Part shown: piece by piece, positions 35,495 through 44,794 of the stretch
How the letters are laid out: each line of letters starts with the position of its first letter
Numbering within the stretch: the stretch's first letter is position 1
Assembly (NCBI RefSeq): GCF_000719285.1
Contig: NZ_JOFS01000007.1
Span: 62,001-126,000, forward strand
Origin: Streptomyces bicolor
GTDB lineage: Bacteria > Actinomycetota > Actinomycetes > Streptomycetales > Streptomycetaceae
Direction of reading: 5' to 3'
Length of the DNA stretch: 64,000 nt
Notes under the pieces: generated by a model
Told to the model about the DNA's origin: nothing
Databases searched by the model: none
Seen by the model: the letters and a program-made list of their open reading frames with translations, nothing else
Position numbers and translations under genes: made by a program

Positions 35495-36013
35495 ATGACC
35501 GTCGCCGTGGAAACAGGCCTGTGGCAGCTCGACCCCGCCGCCACCACCGTCACCGTCCGGCACCGGACCATGTGGGGCCTGGTCAACGTGAAGGGCACCT
35601 TCGCCGCGGTCACCGGCAACGGCGAGGTCCGTCCCGACGGCTCCGCCGTGGGCACGATCACCCTGGACGTCGCCTCCTTCGACACCGGCAACGCCAAGCG
35701 CGACGAGCACCTGCGCTCCGCCGACTTCTTCGACGCCGGCAACCACCCCGAGATCACCTTCTCGGTCCGCAGCGCCGAACTCCGCGACGGCGACAGCGTG
35801 CACGTCGTCGGTCAGCTCACCGCCCGCGGCATCAGCCGCCCCAAGTCCTTCACCGCCCGCCTCGTCGGCGCGGACGCCGAAGCGCTCACCCTGGACGCCG
35901 AGTTCACCGTGGACCGCGAGCAGTTCGGCATGGGCTGGAACCAGCTCGGCATGATGCGCGGCCACGCCACGGTCGCCGCCACGCTCCGCTTCACCCGGAC
36001 CGCGGCAGCCTGA
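35495..36013 (+). CDS. YceI-family protein
   Basis: 172 residues, ATG 35495 behind AGGAGG. The family features are all there: GLWQLDPAATTVTVRHRTMWGLVNVKGTF, SFDTGNAKRDEHLRSADFFD, HPEITFSV and LTARGISRPKSF. YceI proteins are lipocalin-like barrels that bind polyisoprenoids or other amphiphiles. No signal peptide is seen, unlike E. coli YceI, so it is probably cytoplasmic. Pairing with a divergent MarR is common for this family and suggests induction by a lipophilic or oxidised ligand. Its 3' end overlaps the convergent membrane-protein gene by 23 bp. Confidence 0.92.
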   Translation: MTVAVETGLWQLDPAATTVTVRHRTMWGLVNVKGTFAAVTGNGEVRPDGSAVGTITLDVASFDTGNAKRDEHLRSADFFDAGNHPEITFSVRSAELRDGDSVHVVGQLTARGISRPKSFTARLVGADAEALTLDAEFTVDREQFGMGWNQLGMMRGHATVAATLRFTRTAAA

Positions 36014-37709
36014 CGTCGGCGCTCGACAGCGTCTGCGGTACGGCCGTGAAGGCCCGCAGCCGGATCCGCACGCCCGGACGGGGCAGCGGGAACCGCCCTG
36101 CGGGCGGCCGGAGTTCATAGCGCGCCGTCGCGTGCGCGGGCAGCGTGGCCGGGCCCCGTACGACCGTCCAGTACGCGTTCATGCCCTGGCCCGTGGTGAG
36201 CGTGAAGTGGGGGGAGAGCGCGGCGGCGCCCCTGTTGACGACCTCGACCTCCAGGCGGGACAAGGCAGTCGGCGTCGACCGGCGCACCGACGTCACCCGC
36301 ATGCCCAGCGGGGGCGTCCCCGCCGCCGCCCAGGCCACGCTCGCCAGGGCCGGGGTGAGCAGCAGCGCGGCCGCCACGATCCGTGCCGTCCTCCCGGCGA
36401 GCACCCGCGGGCGCGGCTGCCAGGCCGCGGCGAACTCCGACGCCGGCGTGGTCACGGCCGCCGCCAGCCACAGCGGCGTCATCATCAGGTAGTAGCCGTC
36501 CTGCGACCGGGTCGCCACGAAGAACGCGCACCACGGCAGCACCGTCGCGGCGGGCCCCAACCGCCGTACGAACAGCACGAACAGCGCGAGCAGCCCCGCC
36601 GCCAGCAGCATGCTCGCGTGGGAGTACCAGTCGAGCCGGTCGCTGCCGTCGGTGAAGTACAGCGAGATGCCGACCACGCCCTGCCCGTGGATCACCGCCC
36701 CCTGCGTCAACGGCAGCGCTATGCCCCGGATCCAGGTGCCCGGCTCGCTCACCACGAAATACGTGTTGACCAGCAGCCACACGACCCCGGCCGCTCCGGC
36801 GAACCTCGCCGCCACCAGCGCCGCCGCCCGCGCGCCCAGCTCGCCGCGCCGCACGGCGTAGATCCCGGCCAGCAGGAACGGCGCCACGAACCACGGCAGT
36901 TGCTGCGTCGCGCACGCCGCCCCCAGACACGCCGCCCGCGCCAGCCCGCCCGAGCCGAGCCGCCCACCCCGCCCGATCCGCGGCCACCGCACCACCACCG
37001 GCACCAGCAGGGCCAGCGCCACGATCGCCGGATAGCCGAGGCGGCCGTACGACGGCAGGAACCCGAAGCCGAGACACGCCATGGTCGCCGCCGACCGCCA
37101 CGGCGTGGGCAGCGTCCGCCACAGGGCGACGGCCCCGACGACGAGGGCCGCCGTACTCACCGCGGTCGCGGGCGTGCCCCCGTGCCCCAGCCACAGCAGC
37201 GGGGCCGTCAGCAGCGGGGCCAGGGGCGGATAGCCGTAGGTGAAGTCGTAGCCGCCCGTGACCGTCGGGGTGAGCGCGACGCCGTGACCGAAGAGCCAGG
37301 GCCAGGGCTGTCCGTAGACCGGGTGCCCGGCGACCAGTTCACGGGCGGCCTGAGTGGTGAGGATCGCCTCGTCGCTGCCCGCGTGGTTCATCGCCCACGC
37401 GCAGAGGGTCAGTGTCACGGCGGTCACCAGCACACACAGATCCAGCCGCGCCAGCGACCTCGCCCGCCGTACGACCAGCGCCAGCACTCCGCAGACCAGG
37501 ATCGAGGCGTAGCACGCCGTGATGGCGGCGGCCACCACGAGACGGTGGCTCGCCGCCTGCGTCCAGATCGCACGCGTGCCGATGAAGAGGCTGATGTCCG
37601 CCAGGAGCGTCAGGACGCGGTGCCACTGGGCGGGGGGTTCCGGGGCGGCGGGCGCCGCCGATCGTGTCCGAAGGGCGGGCGTCTCCAGCCGCTGTTCTGC
37701 CGACTGCAC
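35991..37709 (-). CDS. GT-C/GT87-like polytopic membrane protein
   Basis: 572 residues, GTG 37709. Ten or more membrane helices and an early acidic motif NHAGSDEAILTTQAARELVAG, with GGYDFTYGYPPLAPLLTAP, in the manner of GT-C glycosyltransferases (GT87/DUF2029 or ArnT-like). About 100 residues at the C-terminus form a soluble beta-rich domain (RLEVEVVNRGAAALSPHFTLTTG), likely extracytoplasmic. Such enzymes use polyprenyl-phosphate sugars to decorate cell-wall glycans or lipoglycans. The sugar and acceptor cannot be inferred. It is a single gene with no clear partner. Confidence 0.75.
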   Translation of the reverse strand: MQSAEQRLETPALRTRSAAPAAPEPPAQWHRVLTLLADISLFIGTRAIWTQAASHRLVVAAAITACYASILVCGVLALVVRRARSLARLDLCVLVTAVTLTLCAWAMNHAGSDEAILTTQAARELVAGHPVYGQPWPWLFGHGVALTPTVTGGYDFTYGYPPLAPLLTAPLLWLGHGGTPATAVSTAALVVGAVALWRTLPTPWRSAATMACLGFGFLPSYGRLGYPAIVALALLVPVVVRWPRIGRGGRLGSGGLARAACLGAACATQQLPWFVAPFLLAGIYAVRRGELGARAAALVAARFAGAAGVVWLLVNTYFVVSEPGTWIRGIALPLTQGAVIHGQGVVGISLYFTDGSDRLDWYSHASMLLAAGLLALFVLFVRRLGPAATVLPWCAFFVATRSQDGYYLMMTPLWLAAAVTTPASEFAAAWQPRPRVLAGRTARIVAAALLLTPALASVAWAAAGTPPLGMRVTSVRRSTPTALSRLEVEVVNRGAAALSPHFTLTTGQGMNAYWTVVRGPATLPAHATARYELRPPAGRFPLPRPGVRIRLRAFTAVPQTLSSADVRLPRSG

Positions 37710-37802
37710 GGCACCCGACCGTAATCAGGCCTGGTGAGCGGGGTGCCGCCGGAGGTGAAGAGTCCGGTGTGAGGCAGGTGAGAACAGGCCTCGCGAGGGC
37801 GG

Positions 37803-40800
37803 TCAGTAGACGTCCCGCACGTACCGCTTCGCCGCCGCCAGCTGCTTCACGTACGCCGACGCCTCGGCCTCCGCCAGCCCGCCGTGCGTGACCGCGATGT
37901 CCCTCAGCGCCTGGTCCACGTCCTTGGCCATGCGCGAGGCGTCCCCGCAGACGTAGAAGTGGGCGCCGTCCTGCAGCCAGCGCCACAGCTCCGGGCCGTG
38001 TTCGCGCATCCGGTCCTGGACGTACACCTTGTTGCGCTGGTCACGGGAGAAGGCCGTGTCGAGGCGGGCGAGCGTGCCCTCGTCGAGCAGCGCGGTCAGC
38101 TCGTCCTCGTAGTAGAAGTCGCTGGCCCGGTGCTGCTCCCCGAAGAACAGCCAGTTGGGCGCCCGGTGGCCGAGCGCGCGCCGCTCCTGCAGGAAACCGA
38201 CGAAGGGCGCGACACCTGTGCCGGGGCCGACCATCACCATCGGCGTCGAGGCGTCCGCGGGCGGCCGGAAGTGCGGGGAGCGCTGCACGAAGACCGGCAC
38301 CTCGGTGCCCGCCTCGGCGTCGGCGAGGAACGGCGAGCAGACGCCTCCACGCGCCCGGCCCCGCAGGTTCTCGTACCGCACGACGGAGACCGTCAGCGAG
38401 ACGCTGTGCGGGTCGACGAGCGGGCTGGACGATATCGAGTACAGACGCGGCTGGAGCTTCTTGAGCACCCCGGCCCAGTCCTCGGCGCCCGCCCGCACCG
38501 GGTGCTCGGCGAGGACGTCCACGGCCTGCCGCCCCCAACTCCACTGAGCCAGCCCGTCCTTGTTGTCGGGCCGCAGCAGCCGGCGCAGCTCCCGGTCGTC
38601 GCGGACGCGTTCGGCGACGAAGCGGAGCAGGTCCGGGGTGATCTTCGTGATGTCGAGATGCCGGTGCAGGGCCTCGCCGAAGGGGACTTCACCGACGCCG
38701 TCCAGCTCCACGGCGGTCGCCCCGTCCACGCCGGTCACCGCCAGCCATTCCTCCACCAGCGCGGGCGAGTTGACCGGCCGCACGCCGAGCGCGTCGCCCG
38801 TCTCGTACGTGAGCGGGGTCCCGCTCGTGTCGAAGGTGAAGCGCCGCACCTCCTTGCCCGCACCGGGCAGGCTGAGCAGCCGGTTGCCGACGAGGCGGGC
38901 GGTGGTGGGGGCGGGCTTGGCGGGACGCGCGGCGGGCTTGGCCTTCGGTTTCTCGACGGCGGGGGCGTCGGTACCGGCCAGCGCCGTGAGGACCTGGTCG
39001 AGCCACGCCCCCGCGGACGGCTCGTAGTCCGGTTCGCAGTCCGTGCGGGGAGCCAGGCGCACCGCGCCGAGTTCGTCCAGCCGTGCGTCGAGCCGGCGTC
39101 CGTGTCCGCAGAAGTCGTCGTACGACGAGTCGCCGAAGGCGAGCACGGCGTACCGCACCCCGTCCAGCCGCGGAGCCTGCTCGGCGGACAGGGTGTCCCA
39201 GAGGCCGGACCCGTTGTCGGGCGCGTCACCGTCGCCGAACGTGCTGGTGATGAAGAGCAGGTCGGCCGTGCGGGCGAGGGTGCCGACGTCGGCCTCGTCC
39301 ATGCCGACCAGCGTGGTCCGGTGCCCGGCCGCGCCCAGCCGCTCGACGGTGCTGGTGGCGAAGTCCTCGGCGTTGCCGGTCTGCGAGGCCCACAGCACGA
39401 CGACCTCGCGGCCGGGCAGGCGCACCGCGGCGGGCTCGATCGCCGATCGCGAGTACATCCCGGCGAGCACGCCGTTGACCCACATCGCGTGCTCGGGGCT
39501 GAAGGGCGCGTCCGGCGGCAGGACGGGGATGCCGGGCGCGCCGGTCTCGATGCCGGCGAGGAAGCCGGTCAGATAGAGGCGTTCCTGCGCGGTCAGGACG
39601 GGCGGCGGGGTGGGATCGAGCCCGAAGGGGTTGGCGCCCGGCGTGACCGCGGTCGGGACGATCACCTCGGCGGGCTCCACCGATGCCGGCTCGTTGACCT
39701 TGGCCAGCGATACGGCGCACACCTTGAACTCGGGCTGGAAGGAGATCGGATCCACCGCGTCGCTGGTCACCGCGTTGACGCTCAGATACTCCCCGAACAG
39801 GTCGTTCCAGTGGAACGGCGCGAAACAGCCCCCCGGCCGCACCCGCTCGGTCACGACGGCCGGCAGCACGGCCCGCCCCCGCCGCGAGGCGACCTCCACC
39901 CGGTCCCCGTCGGCGATCCCCAGCGCACGCGCGTCCTCGGGATGCACCTCCACGAACGGCCCCGGATTCAGCTTGTTGAGCTTGGCGACCTTCCCCGTCT
40001 TGGTCAGCGTGTGCCACTGGTGCTGCACCCGCCCGGTGTTCAGTACGAAGGGATAGTCGTCGTCCGGCAGCTCGGCGGCCGGCATGTGCGGCCGCGCGTG
40101 GAAGACGGCCCGCCCGCTCGCGGTCGGGAACCGCAGCCCGCCGTCCGCCTCCACGTACCGGATCGGATTGCGCTCGGGCCCCTCCACCTCGGCGGCAGGC
40201 CACTGCACGGGCGTGTCCCGCAGCCGCTCGTACGTCACCCCGCGCAGATCCCAGCCGGTCACCGGGTTCCAGGCCCGCCGTATCTCCTCGAAGACGTCCT
40301 CGGCACTGTCGTACGAGAAGCCCTTCTCGTACCCCATCGCACACGCGACGGCCGCGATGATCCGCCAGTCCGCCATCGCCTCGCCCGGCGGGTCGGCCAC
40401 CGGCCGGGTCAGCGTGAGATTGCGCTCGCTGTTGACGAAGACGCCCTCGCCCTCGGTCCACATCGCGCCGGGCAGCACCACGTCGGCGTACGCGTTGGTC
40501 TCGGTCTCACCGAAGACGTCCTGTGTGACGACGAACTCGGCGGCCTCCAGCCCCTCGATGACCGTACGGCGGTTGGCGACCGAGGCGACGGGGTTGGTGC
40601 AGATGATCCAGCAGGCCTTGATCTCCCCGTCGGCCATCTTCTGGAACATCTCGACGGTGCCCTTGCCGACCCCGTCGGCGCGCAGGGTGCCCGGCGGCAG
40701 CTCCCACAGCTCCTCGACGAAGGCCCGCTCGGCGTCCACGGCGACCGACCGCTGCCCCGGCAGCCCCGGCCCCATGTACCCCATCTCGCGCCCGCCCATC

Positions 40801-41834
40801 GCGTTGGGCTGCCCCGTCAGGGAGAAGGGACCGGAGCCCGGCCGGCAGATGGCCCCGGTGGCCAGATGCAGGTTGACCAGGGCGTTCGTGTTCCAGGTGC
40901 CGTGCGTGGACTGGTTGAGCCCCATCGTCCAGCAGCTCATCCACTCGCCGGCCTCGCCGATCAGCCGGGCGGCGGTGCGCAGGTCGTTCTCGTCGATGCC
41001 CGTGATCTCGGCGACGGCGGCCGGCGCGTAGTCGGCGAGGAACTCGGGCATCGCCTCCCAGCCCTCGGTGCGGGCGGCGATGAAGTCGGGGTCGGTGTGG
41101 CCGTTCTCGACGAGAAGATGCAGCAGGCCGTTGAGCAGCGCGAGGTCCGTCCCCGGCTTGACCTGCAGGAACAGGTCGGCCTTTGCGGCGGTGGCAGTGC
41201 GTCGAGGATCGACCACGATCAGCTTCGCGCCCGCCTTGACCCGCTCCATCATCCGCAGGAAGAGGATGGGATGGCAGTCGGCCATGTTCGAGCCGATGAC
41301 GAGAAAGACGTCGGCGTGGTCGAAGTCCTCGTACGACCCGGGCGGCCCGTCGGCACCGAGGGACAGCTTGTAACCCATGCCCGCGCTCGCCATGCACAGC
41401 CGCGAGTTCGACTCGATCTGGTTCGTCCGCACGAACCCCTTGGCCAGCTTGTTGGACAGGTACTGGGCCTCCAGGCTCATCTGCCCGGAGACATAGAAGG
41501 CGACCGCGTCCGGCCCGTGCTCGTCGATGATCGCGCGCAGCCGGCGGGCGGTCTCGGCGATGGCGACGTTCATCGGCGCGGGCACCGGCTCCTCGCCCCG
41601 GTCGCCCCTGACCAGCGCGGTCGTCAGCCGCCCGGGCGCGGCCAGCATCTCCGCGGTCGTCGCGCCCTTCGTGCACAGCCGGCCCGCGTTCGCCGGATGC
41701 GCCTTGTCGCCGGAGGCCTTCAGGACCGTACGCCGACCGTCGGGCCCCATCCCGACGTCCAGCAGGATTCCGCAGCCGACCCCGCAGTACGTGCAGACCG
41801 TCCTGACCTGAGTCGTGGAGGTGGTCGAGGTCAC
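37803..41834 (-). CDS. nasA: assimilatory nitrate reductase fused to CysJ-like flavoprotein reductase
   Basis: 1343 residues from GTG 41834 (GGAGAAGGG upstream). Residues 1-~760 are a molybdopterin (bis-MGD) oxidoreductase with an N-terminal 4Fe-4S cluster ([12 protein letters not shown] ... CTKG), ending in a molydopterin-binding domain ([20 protein letters not shown]). From ~808 a flavodoxin domain ([21 protein letters not shown] region), then an FAD domain with RLYSISSSP (~1131) and NADPH domain with [14 protein letters not shown] (~1203) and the terminal [16 protein letters not shown]. The enzyme would pass NADPH electrons through FAD and FMN to the molybdenum centre and reduce nitrate to nitrite in one polypeptide. 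No nitrite reductase or transporter is nearby. A GlnR-like box lies upstream. Confidence 0.92.
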   Translation of the reverse strand: MTSTTSTTQVRTVCTYCGVGCGILLDVGMGPDGRRTVLKASGDKAHPANAGRLCTKGATTAEMLAAPGRLTTALVRGDRGEEPVPAPMNVAIAETARRLRAIIDEHGPDAVAFYVSGQMSLEAQYLSNKLAKGFVRTNQIESNSRLCMASAGMGYKLSLGADGPPGSYEDFDHADVFLVIGSNMADCHPILFLRMMERVKAGAKLIVVDPRRTATAAKADLFLQVKPGTDLALLNGLLHLLVENGHTDPDFIAARTEGWEAMPEFLADYAPAAVAEITGIDENDLRTAARLIGEAGEWMSCWTMGLNQSTHGTWNTNALVNLHLATGAICRPGSGPFSLTGQPNAMGGREMGYMGPGLPGQRSVAVDAERAFVEELWELPPGTLRADGVGKGTVEMFQKMADGEIKACWIICTNPVASVANRRTVIEGLEAAEFVVTQDVFGETETNAYADVVLPGAMWTEGEGVFVNSERNLTLTRPVADPPGEAMADWRIIAAVACAMGYEKGFSYDSAEDVFEEIRRAWNPVTGWDLRGVTYERLRDTPVQWPAAEVEGPERNPIRYVEADGGLRFPTASGRAVFHARPHMPAAELPDDDYPFVLNTGRVQHQWHTLTKTGKVAKLNKLNPGPFVEVHPEDARALGIADGDRVEVASRRGRAVLPAVVTERVRPGGCFAPFHWNDLFGEYLSVNAVTSDAVDPISFQPEFKVCAVSLAKVNEPASVEPAEVIVPTAVTPGANPFGLDPTPPPVLTAQERLYLTGFLAGIETGAPGIPVLPPDAPFSPEHAMWVNGVLAGMYSRSAIEPAAVRLPGREVVVLWASQTGNAEDFATSTVERLGAAGHRTTLVGMDEADVGTLARTADLLFITSTFGDGDAPDNGSGLWDTLSAEQAPRLDGVRYAVLAFGDSSYDDFCGHGRRLDARLDELGAVRLAPRTDCEPDYEPSAGAWLDQVLTALAGTDAPAVEKPKAKPAARPAKPAPTTARLVGNRLLSLPGAGKEVRRFTFDTSGTPLTYETGDALGVRPVNSPALVEEWLAVTGVDGATAVELDGVGEVPFGEALHRHLDITKITPDLLRFVAERVRDDRELRRLLRPDNKDGLAQWSWGRQAVDVLAEHPVRAGAEDWAGVLKKLQPRLYSISSSPLVDPHSVSLTVSVVRYENLRGRARGGVCSPFLADAEAGTEVPVFVQRSPHFRPPADASTPMVMVGPGTGVAPFVGFLQERRALGHRAPNWLFFGEQHRASDFYYEDELTALLDEGTLARLDTAFSRDQRNKVYVQDRMREHGPELWRWLQDGAHFYVCGDASRMAKDVDQALRDIAVTHGGLAEAEASAYVKQLAAAKRYVRDVY

Positions 41835-41886
41835 GTGCTGCCCTTCTCCGGCGGTCGGGGTGGTGCCCCGAGCGTACGAATTGCCC

Positions 41887-41902
41887 GTTACGTCGATGTC
41901 AC
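41887..41902 (-). promoter_or_regulatory. GlnR-box-like element upstream of nasA
   Basis: Read on the minus strand: GTGAC, 6 nt, GTAAC, close to the actinobacterial GlnR unit GTnAC-N6-GaAAC. A further GTAAC lies 23 bp upstream (41925-41921). The element is 53 bp before the start codon, a place fit for activation under nitrogen limitation. Confidence 0.45.
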
Positions 41903-42088
41903 ATCCCTTGATCATGAGGAGTTACGTCGGCCACACAGCCGCCCGCGGACGGATGTGAGGGGCGCGGGCGGCGCGATGTGCGGCGTGTGAGGCGGTCGCG
42001 CACCGTGTCGCTGTTGGGCCGAACGGGTGACTTGGCGTAAGAATTGGCAGGTGCAGGCAATGAAGGCGAGTCAGGGCGGGGGGAGCCG

Positions 42089-42478
42089 GTGAACAGCCAC
42101 GACGTCACCGATGAACAGTGGGAGGGGCTCGCCCAGGTGGTGCCGCTGCGCGGCCGCGACGCCTGGCCGTCAGCGGTGGATCACCGTGCGATGCCGGAAG
42201 CGGCGACCGAGCCGCGTCGCCGTTTCGTCGTCCTGCGGGTCAACGTGTTCGGGGACGCCCGTGAGGTCGCCGAGACGCTGATGGCGGGTATTCCGGTGCT
42301 GCTGGACCTGACTGGGGCGGAGAACGACGTCGCCAAGCGGGTGCTGGACTTCAGCACGGGCGTTGTCTTCGGGCTGGGGAGCGGGATGCACCGGGTGGAC
42401 CGGAACGTGTTCCTGCTCACCCCTCCGGGGACCGAGGTGAGCGGGCTGATGGAGGGTGCGGGAGTGCCCGGCACATGA
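42089..42478 (+). CDS. SepF-like cell-division protein (paralogue)
   Basis: 129 residues from GTG 42089 behind GGGGGGAG. The last 80 residues are a SepF domain: VLRVNVFGDAREVAETLMAGIPVLLDLTG, DVAKRVLDFSTGVVFGLGSGMHRVDRNVFLLTPPG. The N-terminal membrane-binding helix and acidic linker of canonical SepF are replaced by a short WEGLAQVVPLRGRD segment. Canonical SepF sits in the division/cell wall cluster beside ftsZ; this copy is elsewhere and is one of the SepF-like paralogues found in Streptomyces, probably helping to position or stabilise FtsZ in a specific developmental stage. Confidence 0.88.
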   Translation: MNSHDVTDEQWEGLAQVVPLRGRDAWPSAVDHRAMPEAATEPRRRFVVLRVNVFGDAREVAETLMAGIPVLLDLTGAENDVAKRVLDFSTGVVFGLGSGMHRVDRNVFLLTPPGTEVSGLMEGAGVPGT

Positions 42479-42565
42479 GCCGGCCGGGCCGGGTGATCCC
42501 TCGATCGTAGGAAGGGCCCCGCGGTGGAACGGTTCGTCTGACGGCGACGGTCCTACGGTCCGGGA

Positions 42566-43786
42566 ATGACCCTGTCATCTGCGTCTGGTGCCGTTTCCCC
42601 GCCGTCTCAGGAAGGCCGTGCGGTCTCGCCGCCGTCGCCGGAACGCCCTGGTGGTGAGTCGTCCGCGGTGCGCTCCGGCCGGTCCCACCTCACCGAGCTG
42701 CGGCTGTCCGCGTTCGCCGGGCATCGGCGGGTGGTGTTGCCGCTGGGGCCGTTCACGCTCTTCGCGGGGCCGAGCGGATGCGGGAAGTCGAGTGCGTTAC
42801 GGGCGTACGAGGCGCTGGCGCGGCTCGCCGGCGGTGCCGGGGTCGATGAGGCGTTCCCCGATCCGGTCGGCTGTGTGCCCGAACGGGCCCGGCCGGATGC
42901 CCAGCGCCGGCGGGGCTTCCGGATCGGCTGCACCGCCGACGGTCCCGAGGGGCCGGTCCGGCTCGATGTCGCGGTCCAGGCCGAGCCCGAACTGCGCATC
43001 GTGGGGGAGCGGTTGAGCGCCAACGGCGTGGTGCTGCTGGAGACGGCCCTGCGCGATCCCAGCCGGCCCTGGGTGCAGGCCGCCTGGCACACCGCAGGTC
43101 AGTCGCCGGTGACCCGGGCACCCCTGCCCGACGACCGGCTCGGCACGGCGCTGCTGCCGCTGCGCGTGGCGGGCAAGACGGACGGGCAGCGGCGCGTGCT
43201 CGCCGCCGCGGAGCAGATGGTCGTGGCCCTGCGGTCGGTCTTCGCCTGCGATCCGCGGCCCGACCGGATGCGCGGCCGGGTGCCGGTCGGGTCCGGTCGC
43301 CTCATGAGCGGCTGCGACAACCTCGCGGAGGTGCTGTGGCGGACCCGCGTCGAATGCGGGCGGCGGCATGCCCGGTTGGTGGCAGCGGTGCGGGCGCGGT
43401 GTGCCGGGCCGGTGGCGGATGTGGCCGCGGAGGTGCTGGCGGACGGGACGGTGCGGGCGGTCCTCGACCGCGGGGACGGGACGCGGACGGAGCTCGGCCG
43501 GCTGGGCGACGGTGAGCTGCGGTATCTCGCGCTGTCGCTGGTGCTGCTGACCGGGCCCGGGGTGCTGGAGGTCGACCCGGCCGGCGAGGTGCCGGAGGCC
43601 ATGCAGACGTTGACCGTGCTCGCCGACGGGCTGGATCGGGGACTGGATCCCGGGCAGCGCGCGGAGGTGGTGCGGCTGGCGGCGCTGATGTGCGAGCGCG
43701 GGCACATCCGGGTCGTCGGGGCGGTGAGCGACGCTTCGGGGGTGGCGGAGGTGGACGGGGTGACGGTGGTACACCTGGAGCCGTGA
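42566..43786 (+). CDS. AAA-family ATPase (RecF/SMC-like P-loop)
   Basis: 406 residues, ATG 42566. After a Ser/Pro-rich leader (1-35), the segment LTELRLSAFAGHRRVVLPLG precedes a Walker A GPSGCGKSS (68-76), the arrangement of ABC-type ATPases with RecF-like head domains. A likely signature region is LGRLGDGELRYLALSLVLL, then GVLEVDPAGEVPEAMQ takes the Walker B place with the acid pair altered. Function is unknown. It overlaps the MazG-like gene by 4 nt, so the two proteins are made together and probably act in one process, perhaps nucleotide-pool or DNA surveillance. Confidence 0.8.
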   Translation: MTLSSASGAVSPPSQEGRAVSPPSPERPGGESSAVRSGRSHLTELRLSAFAGHRRVVLPLGPFTLFAGPSGCGKSSALRAYEALARLAGGAGVDEAFPDPVGCVPERARPDAQRRRGFRIGCTADGPEGPVRLDVAVQAEPELRIVGERLSANGVVLLETALRDPSRPWVQAAWHTAGQSPVTRAPLPDDRLGTALLPLRVAGKTDGQRRVLAAAEQMVVALRSVFACDPRPDRMRGRVPVGSGRLMSGCDNLAEVLWRTRVECGRRHARLVAAVRARCAGPVADVAAEVLADGTVRAVLDRGDGTRTELGRLGDGELRYLALSLVLLTGPGVLEVDPAGEVPEAMQTLTVLADGLDRGLDPGQRAEVVRLAALMCERGHIRVVGAVSDASGVAEVDGVTVVHLEP

Positions 43787-44121
43787 CCGAACCTCTTGAC
43801 GTGCCCAAGCTGCAGCGCAGGCTGGCCGAGTTCGCCGCCGCGCGCAACTGGCAGCCGTATCACACGCCGAAGAACCTCGTCGCGGCGCTGAGCGTCGAGG
43901 CGTCCGAACTGGTGGAGATCTTCCAGTGGTTGACGCCGGAGGAGTCGGCACGGGTCATGGACGACGCGGAGACCGCGGAGCGGGTGACGGACGAGGTCGC
44001 GGATGTCCTGGCGTATCTGCTGCAGCTCTGCGAGGTGCTCGGGATCGACCCGCTGGCGGCGCTCGACGCGAAGATCGACCGGAACGAGCGGCGGTTCCCG
44101 GCGCCACAGGACGATGGATGA
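43783..44121 (+). CDS. MazG-like nucleotide pyrophosphohydrolase
   Basis: 112 residues from GTG 43783 (GTGA overlap). The single MazG-like domain has LSVEASELVEIFQW and ERVTDEVADVLAYLLQLCEVLGID, giving the ExxE ... ExxD metal-binding set of all-alpha NTP pyrophosphohydrolases (RS21-C6/dCTPase type). It would split dNTPs or damaged NTPs to the monophosphate and pyrophosphate. The family is known for house-cleaning of modified nucleotides. Being coupled to an ATPase gene is noteworthy. Confidence 0.9.
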   Translation: MTEPLDVPKLQRRLAEFAAARNWQPYHTPKNLVAALSVEASELVEIFQWLTPEESARVMDDAETAERVTDEVADVLAYLLQLCEVLGIDPLAALDAKIDRNERRFPAPQDDG

Positions 44122-44292
44122 TCCACGTCCACTTTCACTCTCCGTGTTCAATTCAACGTCTGTAGCCGAAAAGTTGTCCGCAGATTTCCGTCTTCCTCTG
44201 GCTTTTCGTCTCAGAGCCCTTCACTCTGGGTAGTGGACAAGGGAGTTCGGGCGGACGCGTGGGCAGCGCGTCTCGACAGACGGGGACAGCGG

Positions 44293-44763
44293 ATGGACGC
44301 GGTGCGGCTCATCGGGACGAGCAGGCGTGCGCTGGCCGGTAGTGGGGGCGCGCCGGAGACCATGACCGAGGTGTGGCAGGCGCAGGCCCTGGCCCAGGCC
44401 ATAGGGAGTCGGCTGGCGGTCTTCGGCCCACCTGAACTGCGCGGCGAGGCACTGGGGTTGACGGAGCTGGCGGGACGCGGCTGCGGGGTCCTGGACGCTC
44501 CGGAACTGGCGGAGGGCGACTTGCGCGCAGCCCAGCTCACGGAGTTGGGGGACGCACGACAGGCACTGATGCACCTGGGGAGCCTGCTCGGCGAGGTGGG
44601 CATCGCCCTGGTGGGCGTCGCCAGCGCGGCGGACGACGAGACGACCTATTGGCAGTGCATGGAGGCGATCGACGCGGCGGACGAGTCCCGGGACCGGGTG
44701 GTGGAGATGCTCCGAAGACTGGCGGACCGGGATCAGGTGCTGGCGGAGAGGGAGGCGGGCTGA
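44293..44763 (+). CDS. DUF6099-like protein
   Basis: 156 residues from ATG 44293; the in-frame ATG 20 codons upstream has no better ribosome site and the family usually begins MDAVRLI. All-helical, hydrophilic, with EVWQAQALAQAIGSRLAV and EDETTYWQC-like segments (DDETTYWQCMEAIDAADESRD). No catalytic motif or membrane segment. The family is confined to Streptomyces-type actinobacteria as far as I know and has no known function. Separated by 171 bp from the MazG gene, a gap that is less G+C-rich than its neighbours and may contain its promoter. Confidence 0.75.
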   Translation: MDAVRLIGTSRRALAGSGGAPETMTEVWQAQALAQAIGSRLAVFGPPELRGEALGLTELAGRGCGVLDAPELAEGDLRAAQLTELGDARQALMHLGSLLGEVGIALVGVASAADDETTYWQCMEAIDAADESRDRVVEMLRRLADRDQVLAEREAG

Positions 44764-44794
44764 GGCCTCGGTGCACTGGTGTCTCAGGGCAGGG

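Noticed and set aside
37884..41990. A 1368-codon plus-strand open frame opposite the nitrate reductase gene
   Set aside because: It mirrors nasA and has the composition of an antisense frame in high-GC DNA (many Arg, Gly, Val, Asp, His); no motifs, and nasA has full domain support.
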